DNA of 64,000 nucleotides from Cuscuta epithymum (GCA_945859915.1 CAMAPF010001079.1:1116001-1180000), one strand, 5' to 3'; shown: positions 12,914-24,695, numbered from the stretch's first letter. Notes: generated from the letters alone by a model not told the origin. Made by a program: numbers and translations.

Positions 12914-13845
12914 TAGACAAAGTACCCGTGCGATGCACGGGAATATATCTAAAATTGAATAATGACTTAATTAAAATTCTGTTTTATGGTGGTAGATAAT
13001 GTGTAACTTTATCAAATATATAAAAGACGATAAAGTTTATGTGTTGTTACTTTTAGTAATTATATACAAAGTACGTAAGTAATAGTTGTAATAAAATGCA
13101 AAATTGGATAGTAAAAGTTCAAGTAAAATTAAAATAAACGATAATGTATAACCAATATCTCTATGCGACAATGAGATAACTTGATAGTACAAAAATTAGT
13201 GGGCCTCATGAGACTTTTCTTTGTTGTATTTTCTAGCATGTATTTTCTATAACGATAACATCACAGGCTGTACAAAATGGTGATTGACAATTCGCTAGCA
13301 CATGTATTGGATTAGCGGTAAGCAGCAATGAATACTTTGGGACATTATTTAAAGAGAAAAGTAGTAGGAGTAATGAATAATGTAGAAAATGTAAGAGAAC
13401 ATGTTAATGTTTGCAAGAGACGATAAACAATATAAAAAAAGCGAGGGAATTTCAGTATTTATAAGGACAAACTTACTCAAAAGAAAAGTGTCACAAACTT
13501 TTAAATACATCCTAAAAGGAAAAGTGTAAGAAAGTTTAAAAAGTACATCAAAAAAAGTTTTATGAGACACAATAATTGTACTATCAAGTTAATTCATTGT
13601 CACATAGAGTTATTGTCACACCTTATCTTTTATTTTAAAGTTACTGCAGTTTTTTATACGATCCAAATTTACTTTTTTTTACAGCTACTACTATGTAGAT
13701 AATTAATAAAAATTACAATACATAAACTTTATCGTGTTTTTTATTTGGCAAAGTTACATATTACATACCATTATAAAATATAATTTTAAATAAGTTACTA
13801 TTCAAGTCAATATATGCGCAGTGCATCACACGGGTACTTCGCGTA
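12914..13845. mobile_element. Long inverted-repeat element with CCCGTGCGATGCACGGG termini
   Basis: The left arm begins ACAAAGTACCCGTGCGATGC. The right end is its inverted version, GCATCACACGGGTACTTCG at 13823-13841. The two arms, about 290 bp each (about 12,914-13,200 and 13,555-13,845), are inverted diverged copies. They share TATGTAACTTT-type, GATAAAGTTTATGT and ACTTGATAGTACAA blocks. The loop is AT-rich without a gene. A partial arm-like piece (TTGTCACATTGAAATATTGTTATA) lies at about 14,049-14,072. Terminal words of the type TACCCGTGC.ATGCACGGG are common in plant repeat libraries; the class is not decided here. Confidence 0.65.
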
Positions 13846-14155
13846 TTTTATATTGAAGATGTTACTTGCATTGCTGTGGGTTGTGGTATTTACTTTTAAG
13901 TGTTGGGATCTTAACTTGTGTGAATTTATATTATCAACAGAAAATAATTTTTTGTATTTAAAAAGTTAAAATAATGTTTCCTAAAATGTGTTTTTTGCTT
14001 AAATCACACACTATAAGTTTATTATCAAATTATATTTAATTTATTTCGTTGTCACATTGAAATATTGTTATACATCATCATTTATTTTAATAGTAATGGG
14101 TCTTATGTGAGAAAACCTCATTACAATTTTGGATTACATCTTGTTCTTTTATAAA

Positions 14156-14395
14156 GGGAAATTGCCATGAATAAGACTAAAAACGTTTTGCATATTCCAA
14201 ACTAAGGCTATAATGTTTTTATTCAATATATATATAAGAGTAATTATTATCAAGTTTGGAAAATATTGTTACTATACGTTTAAAGTCACTTATAGCCAAA
14301 ACATGACAGTAATTACTCCTATATAGTGAATAAAAACACGACAGATCTATTTTGGAATTGACAAACATTTTTACTCCTATTTAGGGAAATTTCCC
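14156..14395. mobile_element. Short inverted-repeat MITE with 8-bp target duplication
   Basis: It begins GGGAAATTGCC and ends AAATTTCCC. The inverted arms share a diverged AATAGGAGTAAAAA and AAAC(G/A)TTT region. The flanks carry TTTATAAA on both sides (14148-14155 and 14396-14403). The GGGAAA terminus and 8-9 bp duplication suggest a Mutator-type MITE. 14,404-14,660 has related TAGGAGTAAAC words but no gene. Confidence 0.65.
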
Positions 14396-14666
14396 TTTAT
14401 AAAAATAAAGATTATAAGAAATAATATTGATAATAATACTATAATTGTAGATCGATGACTAAATTATAAGGAAGTTATCTTAAATAGGAGTAAACATGTT
14501 TTAAATAGGAGTACTTTACATGTCTTTCTTTCTAAAATAGGAGTTCTTATTGCAATGAATGAAAAAAACTATCATTAATGACAATATATATTGTCATGTC
14601 AATGCCTAGTATTGTAACTATTTTGACAGTAAAAAGTCGAAAATGACAACTATTCTGGTAAACAAA

Positions 14667-15300
14667 TATAGTAGTCATATTTTGGAATTCCAAAACATGT
14701 TTACACCTATATTGGGAATTTTCTCCTAAATTATACACCTTCCGTTTCACTCAACTTTGAAAACTTTTCTTTTTTGTTTGCTCCAAAAAACTTTATAACT
14801 TTTATTTTAGACAATGAAGCAACTTGTTTCTCTCTCTTGACAAACCCTAATCTCATAATTTCTACTTTTATTATTTCTCACATATTTTGAACCTGGCAAA
14901 GTTCACCGGAATAGAGGTAATATACTTTCTTTGCCGCATAAAATTCTTCTCACTTATCTTTGGGATGTCCCATAAAATTCTTTCCATTTCTGTTTTTGGA
15001 AAGTTTTGCGTGGCTAACTTTATTTACTTTTTCTTACCCGATCACACAACTTTAAGTATAATGGTAGTAATTATAATCAATGAATAATTATAATCATTTA
15101 AATACTTTAATTACACAACATAATTAACGGAGTTGTTAATTTAGTAGGATTTTTTGTTAAATATAGTAGTCATATTTTGGAATTCCAAAACATGTTTACA
15201 CCTATATTGGGAATTTTCTCCTAAATTATACACCCTCCGTTTCACTCAACTTTGACAACTTTTCTTTTTTGTTTGTTCAAAAAAATTTATAACTTTCTTT
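14667..15300. repeat. Pair of about 135-bp direct repeats about 495 bp apart
   Basis: Copies at about 14,667-14,806 and 15,160-15,300 both begin AAATATAGTAGTCATATTTT and run through CACC(T/C)TCCGTTTCACTCAAC to AACTTT. They differ at only a few bases. The intervening part resembles Stowaway-type sequence (GGGATGTCCCATAAAATTC). They could be short LTRs or a local duplication; no primer-binding site is visible. 15,301-15,770 has nothing recognised. Confidence 0.75.
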
Positions 15301-15769
15301 TTTCTAATTTAGTTTTTTCTTCAGTTAATTTGTTTTCTTTTAATTTGTTGAAATCATAAATTGTGATCCGGTTACCTAAACTAAAAAATGCAAGTAGTTA
15401 ATGTGCCTTTTAAAATCAGGCTACGTGCCACCTTTTGAATAAGCTTTTGTTTTTTATTATTAAAAAAATTAGATATAGTTAATGTGCAAATATTTACCAA
15501 AGTTAGGGTCTATCTACTTCATATTCTTTCGTTACGTACATGGTATCTATTTTGGGTGGGATTTTTCCCTCCAATTGTTGCTCCACTCTTTTACTTTATA
15601 GTATATAAAGATAACTACAAAAAAAGTGGAAATCTTTTACTATATTGTAGATACCGGGAACATACGAGTATTGTAGAATACAAATGCTAGAGGAGTACAC
15701 TCTATATAAAGCCTTCCCAAAGTTTTACCTCCACACCTTCCATTCTTCTATCATACGAACTGTTCATCT

Positions 15770-15803
<34 letters not shown>

Positions 15804-15870
15804 TTCCTTTCTTTCTTTCTTTCTATAATTTCTTTCTTTCTTTCTATAATTTCTTTCTTTCTTGTGTTTC
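15770..15870. repeat. (TTTC)n microsatellite
   Basis: Tetranucleotide CTTT repeats are interrupted by TTCC and by two TATAATTTC breaks, and are followed by a short CCT run at 15,881-15,896. Confidence 0.95.
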
Positions 15871-16029
15871 TATTTCTTCTTCCTCCTCCTCCTCCTTCAT
15901 TCCTTTATGTTTCATTCAAACTCCATCTTCACACGTACTCTTCTTCCATCACCATCTTTGCATTTACTTTGAAATAATTGGAAAGCCGTTGGAAAGTTAC
16001 CGGAAAATTAGAGACGTCATAATTTTTGT

Positions 16030-16565
16030 CTGTGTGATATGTAAATAGTGTTTGTGTCATGTTGAATAATGATATATATTATCTATAACGAAAGATGAAA
16101 CTAAAAAACAAGTAACATTTTATAAATTGTTGTCATACACAAAAAATATATGCATGCAGACACAAGCAAAAATATTATAAAAATTCAAGGTTAGATTGCA
16201 CAGAAACAAATGTTTGTACACAGAAACGAAAAATGCATATGAACAAACACTTTTTGTTTGTATAAACTAATAATGACTGTGCGCACAGACACTGATTTTC
16301 GTGCAAGTAAAAAAAAGTACACCGCTAGTCAATGTGATTTACATGCAAATCAATGTTTGTGTACACAAACATTAGTTGTCAGTGTGTAACATTTTTGTTT
16401 GTGTACTCAGACAACTTAACCTTGATATATTAGTTGTCTATACTTATACATTTTTTGTTTGTGTATACAGACATTGATTTCTATATACCACATAACCTTC
16501 ACTTCTTTGCAATATTTTTGTATGTGTACACATACACTGATAGAAAACCAGTGTTTGTATACATA
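16030..16565. repeat. Region rich in GTTTGTGTACACAGACA words
   Basis: There are repeated diverged copies of TTTGTTTGTGTA, ACACAGACA and CATTAGTTGTC in both orientations. The same vocabulary fills the large foldback element at 46,251-46,955 and parts of the MULE at 24,377-35,851. It is probably a degraded relative of those elements. No gene is seen. Confidence 0.5.
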
Positions 16566-16887
16566 CCTTTTTTCTATGATGAAGTTTTACACAGTGTTGT
16601 TAGTTTTTCAGTTTCATTTTTTTCAAAGAGACATATTATATCACTCTCAACGACTTCAACCCTGGTTATTTCGCGACGACACTTTCGGTGACTACATGTC
16701 CAATGATAATGATGTAGATGAGATAAAAGATGACACAATATGAAATGGTGAAGATGAAAGCTAATAAGGAAAGAGATGAATAAGATGAAAATGGTGAAGA
16801 TGAAAAATGTTGAATATGGAAATGAAAAGATGGTAAATCAAAATGTACACCAAACATTTTTATATCCTAGAATATCTTATTATCGAA

Positions 16888-17176
16888 AGGGAAAATTATA
16901 CAAATAGTACCAAATGATACAAAGTTTCTAAAAATAGGAGTCAAAATACGAGTAGTACATAACTGCAAAGATATTGACATTTATACCCTTCATTTTAAAA
17001 CTCTCGCGCCACGTGTACGTTTCAGTCGCTCAACATTAAAATTTCCCTAATCGGTAAAATAACTTCTTCCGCATTTCAACGAAAGCTCAAACGGAAAAAA
17101 TTTTCTGCTTCCGATCTTCAACCTTCTTCAACGAGCAAGCACGAGTGACGAAGGAGTCAGTAAATTCGACGAACAA
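16888..17176 (+). promoter_or_regulatory. Possible MULE-type terminus and promoter
   Basis: It starts with GGGAAAATTATACAAATAG, a style common at Mutator-like ends, and leads into a first-exon-like ORF at 17177. No matching inverted end was found to the right, so the element appears truncated. Confidence 0.35.
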
Positions 17177-17332
17177 ATGGCGAAGAGAAAGAAGAACTCA
17201 GAGGCTGAAAACGATGAAATCGGGGAAGAAGTTGATGCGGGTTAATCTGATAGTGATTTCGAAACGAAGAAACCGAACAAATCAGAGGATCAAAACATTC
17301 AAAACGTTGAAATTGTTCTTCCGTCTGGTCAG
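17177..17332 (+). pseudogene. Broken first exon of an unidentified (MULE-type?) gene
   Basis: The ATG at 17177 opens a lysine-rich, nuclear-signal-like start (MAKRKKNSEAENDE). After 22 codons there is an in-frame TAA at 17243-17245. The same frame then continues through SDSDFETKKPN and NVEIVLPSG to a GT donor at 17333. The continuing coding character and splice site argue that this was once one exon of 52 codons. No downstream exon was found. The protein family is not recognised. 17,333-17,670 is empty. Confidence 0.4.
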
Positions 17333-17677
17333 GTATGATGTTCAATTCAATAGTTGGATATCATGTTAAAGTATGCATATGAAATTGTCTACTTCTCTTA
17401 CTGTCTATTTCTCTTGTGAAATCATCAAAAATTCTGTATGAATTATTGATAATCATTAAATGAGTAGTTGTCGTACAGTTTGTAATTGATACTTAACCAA
17501 ATAGAATTTTCCAGTTTCTATCCAAGTAGTCATTAATAGATTTGGTCATGTTTGTATAATTTTCCATTGATAGTATAACTACTTCTCTTACTGACTGTCT
17601 ATATGTGTGAGGAATTATATGTGTGAGCTAGACATTGTGTATATAGAGCATTTGGATTTATATGGTTAATCTAATTA

Positions 17678-17981
17678 GAGCATCTCCAATGCTATAATGT
17701 GCACGGTGCACATGTGGCATGAGTGATGGGCACATAAATATTAGCAAATAAATTATCTTTCTCCTTATTTGAATGATTTCATACAATTTTGGTAAGTTTT
17801 TCCCTGCAATGTCAACAACAATGTCAACATCTAGACGGTCTCCTTGACATTGTAGAGAAAAACTTACCAAAACTGTATAAAATCATTCAAATAAGGAGAG
17901 AAAGAATTTATTTATTAATATTTATGTGGCTATTTCTCATATCACGTGTGCACCGTGCACATTTTACCATTGGAGATGCTC
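17678..17981. mobile_element. Tourist-like (PIF/Harbinger) MITE, copy 1
   Basis: It has terminal inverted repeats GAGCATCTCCAATG / CATTGGAGATGCTC and a TTA duplication on both sides (17675-17677 and 17982-17984). The two halves are inverted copies, so the whole 304 bp could fold as one hairpin. It lies about 650 bp upstream of the KRP start codon. The copy at 22504 is in the opposite orientation. Confidence 0.9.
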
Positions 17982-18598
17982 TTAGGTCTTATTTTAGTAA
18001 AAAGACTATGAAAGGGTCTTATTAGGGACAATTTTTTCTTATCGAAAACGTTTTTGATACATTAGTACTTTAATCAAGTATTGGTGCGAAATAGGTTCCA
18101 ACTAAACAACAATACATCCGATTGCTCTAGATCTGCATAACGTCACGGCATGAATCCCGTTTACACGAGCGGGAGTTCCACGGCTATAGAATTGACGGCG
18201 TTAAAATAAATGGACCATCTCACAACTGGATGTGCCAAATAACAATAAAGACCCCAATCCGATTCGTCCGATTCAATCAACAGTATGTCAGTATCCTCCT
18301 CATAATCATCACTATCTTCCCTCTCTCTAGCAAAAAAGTCCAACAGAAGAAGAACAAAGGTAACATTCTCTGAGCCTGCTGCAGCGATATTCGCGTACCA
18401 TACGATATACGGACAAATTAATCAATTCAACACGAATTTTGATCCGATTTGCAGAATTCACATGCGGTGTTCATTGTTGAGCGAGAATTAGTCTCACAGT
18501 TTTCGTGAAAGAAGCTAGGAACATCGATCAAATAGGACATTGACGGATTCAAGTGCGTGCGTAGACTGTAGAGGAACATTTTGTGAGGATTTGATCAC

Positions 18599-18631
18599 AT
18601 GAAGAGATTGATCTCAGTTGAAGGAGGTTGA
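18599..18631 (+). promoter_or_regulatory. Upstream ORF in the putative KRP leader
   Basis: A 10-codon ATG ORF ends in TGA seven bases before the KRP start codon, in the same frame. If the transcript begins upstream, it could reduce translation of the kinase inhibitor. The transcription start cannot be placed from sequence. 17,985-18,598 shows no other recognised feature and should contain the promoter. Confidence 0.4.
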
Positions 18632-18637
18632 GAATCA

Positions 18638-20592
18638 ATGAAGAGAGATCAAGAGGTTACAGATGGATTTGGCACGAGAGGGAAGAACTGGAGGAAGATA
18701 GCAGGTGGAGGAGAATGGAAGCTTTCTACGGCCTTGATTCAGCCGAAACGTCGTCGGAAAACACCACCAGCAGTCACACCGAGAAATGCATTTTCTCCGT
18801 CTAGCTCCAAGTCGGATCACGTTCATGACATGCCGTGTGTGTGTGGCTATGATCGGAGCGAACTCACCCAGGAAAGCGTGAACTTATCAGATCTAGATGT
18901 CCGTTAACCCTCAGTCCCTCACCTACTTCGATTTGTTGCGATTTTACCTAGTGATGAATGAAACATCCTTTTCAGTCATCGGAGTTGATTTCCATGTTTT
19001 TTTTTTCAACTTTAGAGTCATTTTTAAACTTCTTATGCAGGAAGAAAAGGATGAAGGTGTTACGACGTCAAAGCGGAAATTCGATGAGACTGGAAAGAGG
19101 TAAATTTCCACCAAGTGCTATTTAATTAAATTTCATAATTATGTGAGATCAAATTGAATCCGATGAGTGACGTCGTTCTGCAGCGTTGAGACGCCGCCGT
19201 TGAGGGAGTACGAAGAAAAACAGGGGGAGCTGGAGTCGACGGCGACTCTGCCAGAAGACGAAGCAACTTCTCTTGATAAGAATCTTACGAAATCAACACC
19301 TGAAAAGATACCGTCCGGAGAGGAACTGGAAGCCTTTTTTTCTGTGGCCGAAAGAAAAATCCAGAAGCAATTTGCAGAAAAGTAGGCGTACTTTTTAATA
19401 CAGCAGAATTAAAGTCATTATGATTTGTTATTACACCATGACCTGTGTTTTGCCCTTTTTCTTTTGGGTCCCTTTGGAAGGTAGAAAATGGCAGTCTTTT
19501 TTCAAAATAGGAGTAGAACATACTCTTCTATTCTCATTTAAGCAATTTTCTCAAAATGCTATCAGTAAACGGTGGATTTGGAGCTCGATTGGTAATTTGT
19601 TCAAGACCAGACTAGTCCAAACCAGACCAGACTTGCGAAGTTATAAAAATACAAAGAAATCAGACCAGATCAAACTAGACCAGACTATCAAATTACAGTC
19701 CAAGTAAAACATCCTATAATTTTGATTTCATACACTGAAATCATTTTTAGAAATAAGAAATTTGTTGAAAAAGTAGTCTATTTTAGATTTTTTTTCAAAT
19801 TTTGCATTAACTTTGTGTTAAATCTATTTTTTCATAATTTATTAAATTTGGTCAATTCACTTCTAGTTTCAACAATTTCAATTGAAGGAATAAAATATTG
19901 AAGGTATATGCTTATTTTATCATTGCGTACTTAGGATGTTTTCTTTTGCATTGTTTTCAGTCCCAGACCAAACCAGATCAGACCAGACTTAAACAGACCA
20001 GATCATACTAGACCAGACTTGGATAGTTATAAAATACACAGAGACCAGACGTTTACTAGCTAGACCACATCAGACCAGACCAGACTTAAACAAACCAGAC
20101 CAGATCAGACCAGACCAGACCAGCAAATTTCAGTCCAAAAGAAAACATCCTTATATACTTCTAATTACTACTATGTCTCATACGGAGTATTGAACTTTAA
20201 TAGATCAAACTAGATTATTATTAGTAGCATACACACCACATATTTTTACCAGATAATACGGAGTATAAGGAAATTTTATACTAATAAAATATGCTGAGTC
20301 TAATTAGATGTGATTTGATTTATTATGAAACTCAAACAAGACTTATTGAAAACATACTACGTAGTGAAATATTGGGGAAGTTGAAATTTGTTTCAAGATC
20401 CATGAATGTATTCTTAAATAATTGAACATTATTTATGGTGTATTAACAGTTTATTCATTTTCCCGAGTCCTGTTTTAGTATTGCATTATTGCACAACTCA
20501 TGAATATGGTTTTATTTTATAGGTATAATTTCGACATTGTCGAGGACAAACCACTAGAGGGTCGGTACGAGTGGGATCCGTTACAGCCGTGA
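18638..20592 (+). CDS. KRP: KRP/ICK-type cyclin-dependent kinase inhibitor, four exons
   Basis: A plant Kip-related protein that binds and inhibits CDK-cyclin complexes in the nucleus. My exons are 18638-18898, 19041-19099, 19184-19381 and 20523-20592, all GT-AG, totalling 588 nt or 195 aa and closing in frame. The family signature is the C-terminal CDK/cyclin-binding region: IPSGEELEAFFSVAERK followed by the exon-4 block YNFDIVEDKPLEGRYEW and a TGA four codons later. The split just before YNF is the usual KRP exon boundary. A VETPPLREYEE block matches the middle region. The N-terminal part (about 87 aa, with basic PKRRRKTPP) is divergent, as is common among KRPs. Length is within the family range (about 190-290 aa). 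Intron 3 (1141 bp) holds two CAGACC-type MITEs. The first donor (GAT/GTCCGT) is the least certain junction. This is a host gene, not a transposon gene. Confidence 0.9.
19600..19712. mobile_element. Truncated CAGACC-rich MITE in KRP intron 3
   Basis: It has CAGACCAGAC words and a right end CAGTCCAAGTAAAACATCC at 19,694-19,712. The left end is missing. Confidence 0.6.
19934..20150. mobile_element. CAGACC-rich MITE in KRP intron 3, TTA duplication
   Basis: It begins GGATGTTTTCTTTTGCATTG and ends CAGTCCAAAAGAAAACATCC, flanked by TTA on both sides (19931-19933 and 20151-20153). The interior is mostly repeats of CAGACCAGACTTAAA. The TTA duplication fits a Tourist/PIF-Harbinger-like MITE. Confidence 0.8.
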
Positions 20593-21280
20593 AGACATTG
20601 TCGACGGAAATCGGCCGTACAGCAAGATCTAATTACTTCGAATTCTTACTTTACTCTTGGTGGTGGCGTCAACAAAGTACTTTAATTTCAACGAGTATTT
20701 ATATAGAAAGTTGATGGCTATTCTTAGGAATTAGGATTTTTTCAGTTTCTTGTTTGGGTGATGTATATATATGGTTAAGTCTTAAACTACTTTATCTCTT
20801 TTTAATTCTTCGACAGAAATGAAGAATTAACCCTTCATGCATTTCAAGGTACATATCAATGCATTCTGTTATTATTATCCAATGTATATACGGAGTATTA
20901 GACAAGTATTCTGTATTGAATTATGATCATTAATTAAATATTAGTAGATTCTATGGTACCCATAAGGTACCATACCTTTGTCCACATGGACCAATTAGAA
21001 TGTTGCAGTTGAATTATTTAAATCTAAATTAAAAATGATATATCTATTTGGACCAATCAAGTGAATGATAGGTACGGTACCCAATTTTTTAAATGGGTAC
21101 CGGAGTTCTCACCTTCAATATTTTACGATTTCATCCTTTAAGATGGCAAACAAAACTAGAAAATTTCTGTTTATGCTAGTATTAAAATTAGCTGAATTCA
21201 TAGAACCTCTTAAAATTGATGAATGATGAAATTCTGGATGAAAGTTGTTGAATTGGCTAAATCTGTTGAATTGTAAAAAA
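20593..21280. other. KRP 3' flank
   Basis: It contains the KRP 3' untranslated region and intergenic DNA. GGTACC-containing words at about 20,955-20,980 and 21,080-21,105 form a weak inverted pair. No gene is seen. Confidence 0.4.
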
Positions 21281-21289
21281 AAAAAGTTA

Positions 21290-21652
21290 GGGAAAATGGA
21301 AACTAATAATCCAACCTTTTAGCGGTCTTCTTACAATAGTTTCACCTTTTGATTATTCATGAATAATCCAACCTTTGCACCTCATCTTCATTCACTGGTT
21401 CCTGACCGGTTGATGACCTACTATTCCAAGTTATTTTCTTATCTTTGCAAACCATTATACCATAAATCTCACCTTTCACAAAGATAATATTTTGCAAAGA
21501 TAAGAAAATAACTTGGAATAGTAGTTCATCAACCGGTCAGGGACCAGTAAATGAAGATGAGGTGCAAAGGTTGGATTATTCATGAATAATCAAAAGGTGG
21601 GACTATTATAAGAAGACCGCTAAAAGGTTGGATTATTAGTTTCCATTTTCCC
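21290..21652. mobile_element. Near-perfect foldback MULE-type MITE with 9-bp duplication
   Basis: Two arms of about 160 bp are inverted copies, beginning GGGAAAATGGAAACTAATAA and ending with its complement, around a short loop near 21,460. The 9-bp target duplication AAAAAGTTA lies at 21281-21289 and 21653-21661. This length and terminus type indicate a Mutator-like MITE. 21,662-22,185 has nothing recognised. Confidence 0.9.
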
Positions 21653-22189
21653 AAAAAGTTATATACTTCAAAATATTTGTCAATGAAAAATCACGAAAAA
21701 ATAATCGTATGGAGAATGAAAAATAGTGAAAATAATTGTATACTACGGTAATTTCAGTTAATTTAATTAGTTAGAAAAGTAATTTCAATTTTATTTAATT
21801 TTATTACTAGTATTACACAATTCAATACGCGAAACAAAAAAAATTATATACTTGGTATTTGATATAAAATTGTCTAATAAAATTGATAAGCAGAAATAAG
21901 AGTTGTATGTGATAGAGGCTTTAGATCCTTCGATTTCTATTTGATATTCTAGTCCTGTGTTCAATTGTGCAAAAATATGATTGTCGTTTGGTCACTGATG
22001 AAATATGTATATTGGTTGATTCTCTATAACAGCATGTCCATGGTCTTTATTTTTTATACCCGAGGGAAGGTTGGGGAGTCGGTAGTAAAGAGAGCTGGAG
22101 GAGTCTGGATGACCTTCCGTGTGAAAGAGTGAGTTGGGGACCAATTGAACTAGATTGCTTCTTCTGTCGATTCATGGTCTAAAGTCTTA

Positions 22190-22408
22190 CTATCTCCGTC
22201 CCAAAAAAAATTGTCAATTCCAAAAATTTGAACCTTAATTTTGATTAGTATAATATTATGTAAGTTATAAATTTTATATTTTTTAAAGTAATTTTAACAA
22301 AGAACATTTTCATATAACTTCCATATTACGGAGTATAAATCATTTTCTATAAAAAGATATAGCCGGTCAAAGTTTTGAAAATGAGAAAGTTTTTTGCAAC
22401 GGAGGTAG
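22190..22408. mobile_element. Stowaway-like MITE
   Basis: It begins CTATCTCCGTCCC and ends GCAACGGAGGTAG, with TA on both sides (22188-22189 and 22409-22410). This is typical of Tc1/mariner-derived Stowaway elements with slight end divergence. Confidence 0.8.
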
Positions 22409-22503
22409 TATTAAATTAAATGTTCGCAGAAGATAACTGATATACAAATCACATGATTCATATCATATTTAAATACTACGGGGTAGTAGTTTTAATAGTC
22501 TAA

Positions 22504-22785
22504 GAGCATCTTCAATGGTACAATGTGCACGGTGCACACGTAGCATGAGAGATGACCACATAAATATTAGTAAATAAATTATTTCTCTCTTTATTTGAAT
22601 GATTTTATACAGTTTTGGTAAGTTATTCTCCACAATGTCAAGGAGACCGTCTAATGTTGACATTGTTGTTGACATTGCAGGGAAAAACTTACTAAAATTA
22701 TATAAAATCATTCAAATAAAGAGAGAAATAATTTATTTGCTAATAATTATGTGGCTATCACTCATGACACATGTGCATCGTGGAC
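22504..22785. mobile_element. Tourist-like MITE, copy 2, right end lost
   Basis: It starts GAGCATCTTCAATGG and matches the element at 17678 along most of its length, with the central loop in inverse orientation. The expected right terminus is replaced by unrelated sequence after about 22,785. Confidence 0.75.
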
Positions 22786-23007
22786 GGCTAAATCAAGCAA
22801 ATATGACACAATGTCACAATGTGTATGATAGAAAAAGCTAGATTTAAGTAGATAAGTATAGATAGAATTATTATTCAAGTAAATTAATCCAAAATATAAT
22901 ATAAATCAAACTTTTGTACACTTTATGTTACACACTTACATGAACACGGATCATGGGCATTGAGATGAGAATATGACAAGTTAGGTCTTACAAGTTTTAG
23001 AAATTAT

Positions 23008-23353
23008 GGGTATGTTTGGCACAACTAGCTAAAAAGATAATTTTACGAGCTTTTTAGTAACTGTTAGCTTTTAGTGACTGAAAAGATCTTAAAAAGAAAA
23101 TGTGATAGCTGTTTGGTAAAAAACTGACTATTTGATTTAGTTTGGTTTGGTATACAAGCTGTTAGGACTAATTAATACTAAAAGTCACGAGCTTTTCTCA
23201 GATGCTACACCCGGTAGCATCTAAAAAAAGATCTTTTAATTTTTGAAAAGCTCTTAAAAAATGTCATACCAAACATACAACTAAAGTCTTTTAAGGTCTT
23301 TTTAAAGAATAGAAAAGCTAGAAGCTAGAGCCTTTTGTGTGCCAAACATAGCC
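23008..23353. mobile_element. hAT-like MITE
   Basis: The ends are inverted: GGGTATGTTTGGCAC at about 23008 and GTGCCAAACATAGCC near 23353. The interior repeats AAAAGCT and AAGATCTT words. The duplication was not resolved. 23,354-23,998 is AT-rich and otherwise empty. Confidence 0.6.
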
Positions 23354-23998
23354 TATATTTGCCACTTTTGTGCACAGTTGGAACTTTTTCAAATCACAGG
23401 TCCCTCAAACAATTGAAGCGCCAAGATTCACAATTCATTTCAACTTGTAAAGCCGTTTATGGTGTTTGTCACGTACTTTCGTGCTTTCATTTTGGACGTT
23501 TGTCAACGTGAAATGGGTTTTGTACATTTATTTAAAAAAAATACATACGTATAATGATTTTGTTAAATTAAATATTCACATTGGAATATAATACACCTGA
23601 AATGATTGTGTCACAACTATAAGAAGATTTTTGGCCTTAATATGATTGCATTGTACGTTACATAATTTCATTAATTAGAACTATTTTTAGAAATTATTAG
23701 CACTCCGCAGTCTGTACTAGTTTAATCAATTGTTTCTTTAAGTTTATCTAATGTAAATAAATAATCCTGAAAATAGGAGTAGAAGCGTTTGAGAATATAT
23801 CAAAATAAGATTATCATATTTTTATTTCATAAATATGAGTAAATACTGTCAATTACTGTAAAATTTTAAAAAATATTATCATATTTTATTATCATATTTC
23901 TGGTAATATCAAAATATTATAGTAATTACTCATATTTATTAAATAAAAAACATGTCAATCGTGTTAGGGTGATATTACTTTTACTTCCTAATTTTCGA

Positions 23999-24208
23999 CT
24001 CCCTCCGTCCCGTTGAGATGTTCTCGCTTTCCTTTTTTAGCGGTCCCAAAAAGAAGGAAAGTTATCCTACATCAAAACATTGTCAAACATTGCAAAACAG
24101 TGTCAAACAATGTCAAAATAGTAAAATTTATTCTCTGGTAAGTTTATTTCTTTAATATGTGTGTAGGTTAAACCGTGAACTGTGAACATTTCAACGGGAC
24201 GAAGGGAG
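23999..24208. mobile_element. Stowaway-like MITE, GTCAAACA subfamily copy 1
   Basis: It begins CTCCCTCCGTCCCGTTGAG and ends CAACGGGACGAAGGGAG, followed by TA. The interior has repeated TGTCAAACA words. The same element recurs at 35,932-36,123. Confidence 0.85.
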
Positions 24209-24589
24209 TATATCATTGAGCATAACTTAACTTTTGAAACCATAAAGCTCAAAAATAAAAATTTACGATCCTAGGTATCTCTGTCTTAGATGAAGAGAAG
24301 GTACCAAAACAATAAAAAGAAGGTATCACATCCCACGTCGGAGGTTTTGAATTCTTGTGACAAAAGTTAAATATTACAAAAAGTCTATTGTTACACACAT
24401 TTTACACACACATACACACTATAAATACTCCCTAAAAAAATTTACCCCCTTCCTCTTCCCAATCACACGTAGCTAAAAAACCCCAAATCCGATTTTTTAA
24501 AAAAAAAACCCTCCCCTTGCACGCATCCCTTCCTTCCTCTAGCCATTGACGATTCCGCTCTCTTCCCTTCATCTCTGCAACCGGCGAGC

Positions 24590-24695
24590 CTCTGCCAAGC
24601 TCTCACCAACCCGGCGGCGTTCGTCCCCCTTACCCGGCGGCGTTCGTCCCCCCCACCCGGCGGCAGTCGTCCCCCCACCCGGCGGTGTACGTCTC
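24590..24695. repeat. Tandem repeat of about 20 bp, ACCCGGCGGCGTTCGTCCCC
   Basis: About four GC-rich units follow the left MULE end, in a CT-rich stretch that looks like a leader. The surrounding 24,700-25,650 holds GTCTGTGTGA words but no recognised gene. Confidence 0.7.

Noticed and set aside
14667..15300. Short LTR retrotransposon (TRIM) with 135-bp LTRs
   Set aside because: No TG..CA ends, primer-binding site or polypurine tract was found between the two copies, so it is kept only as a direct repeat.
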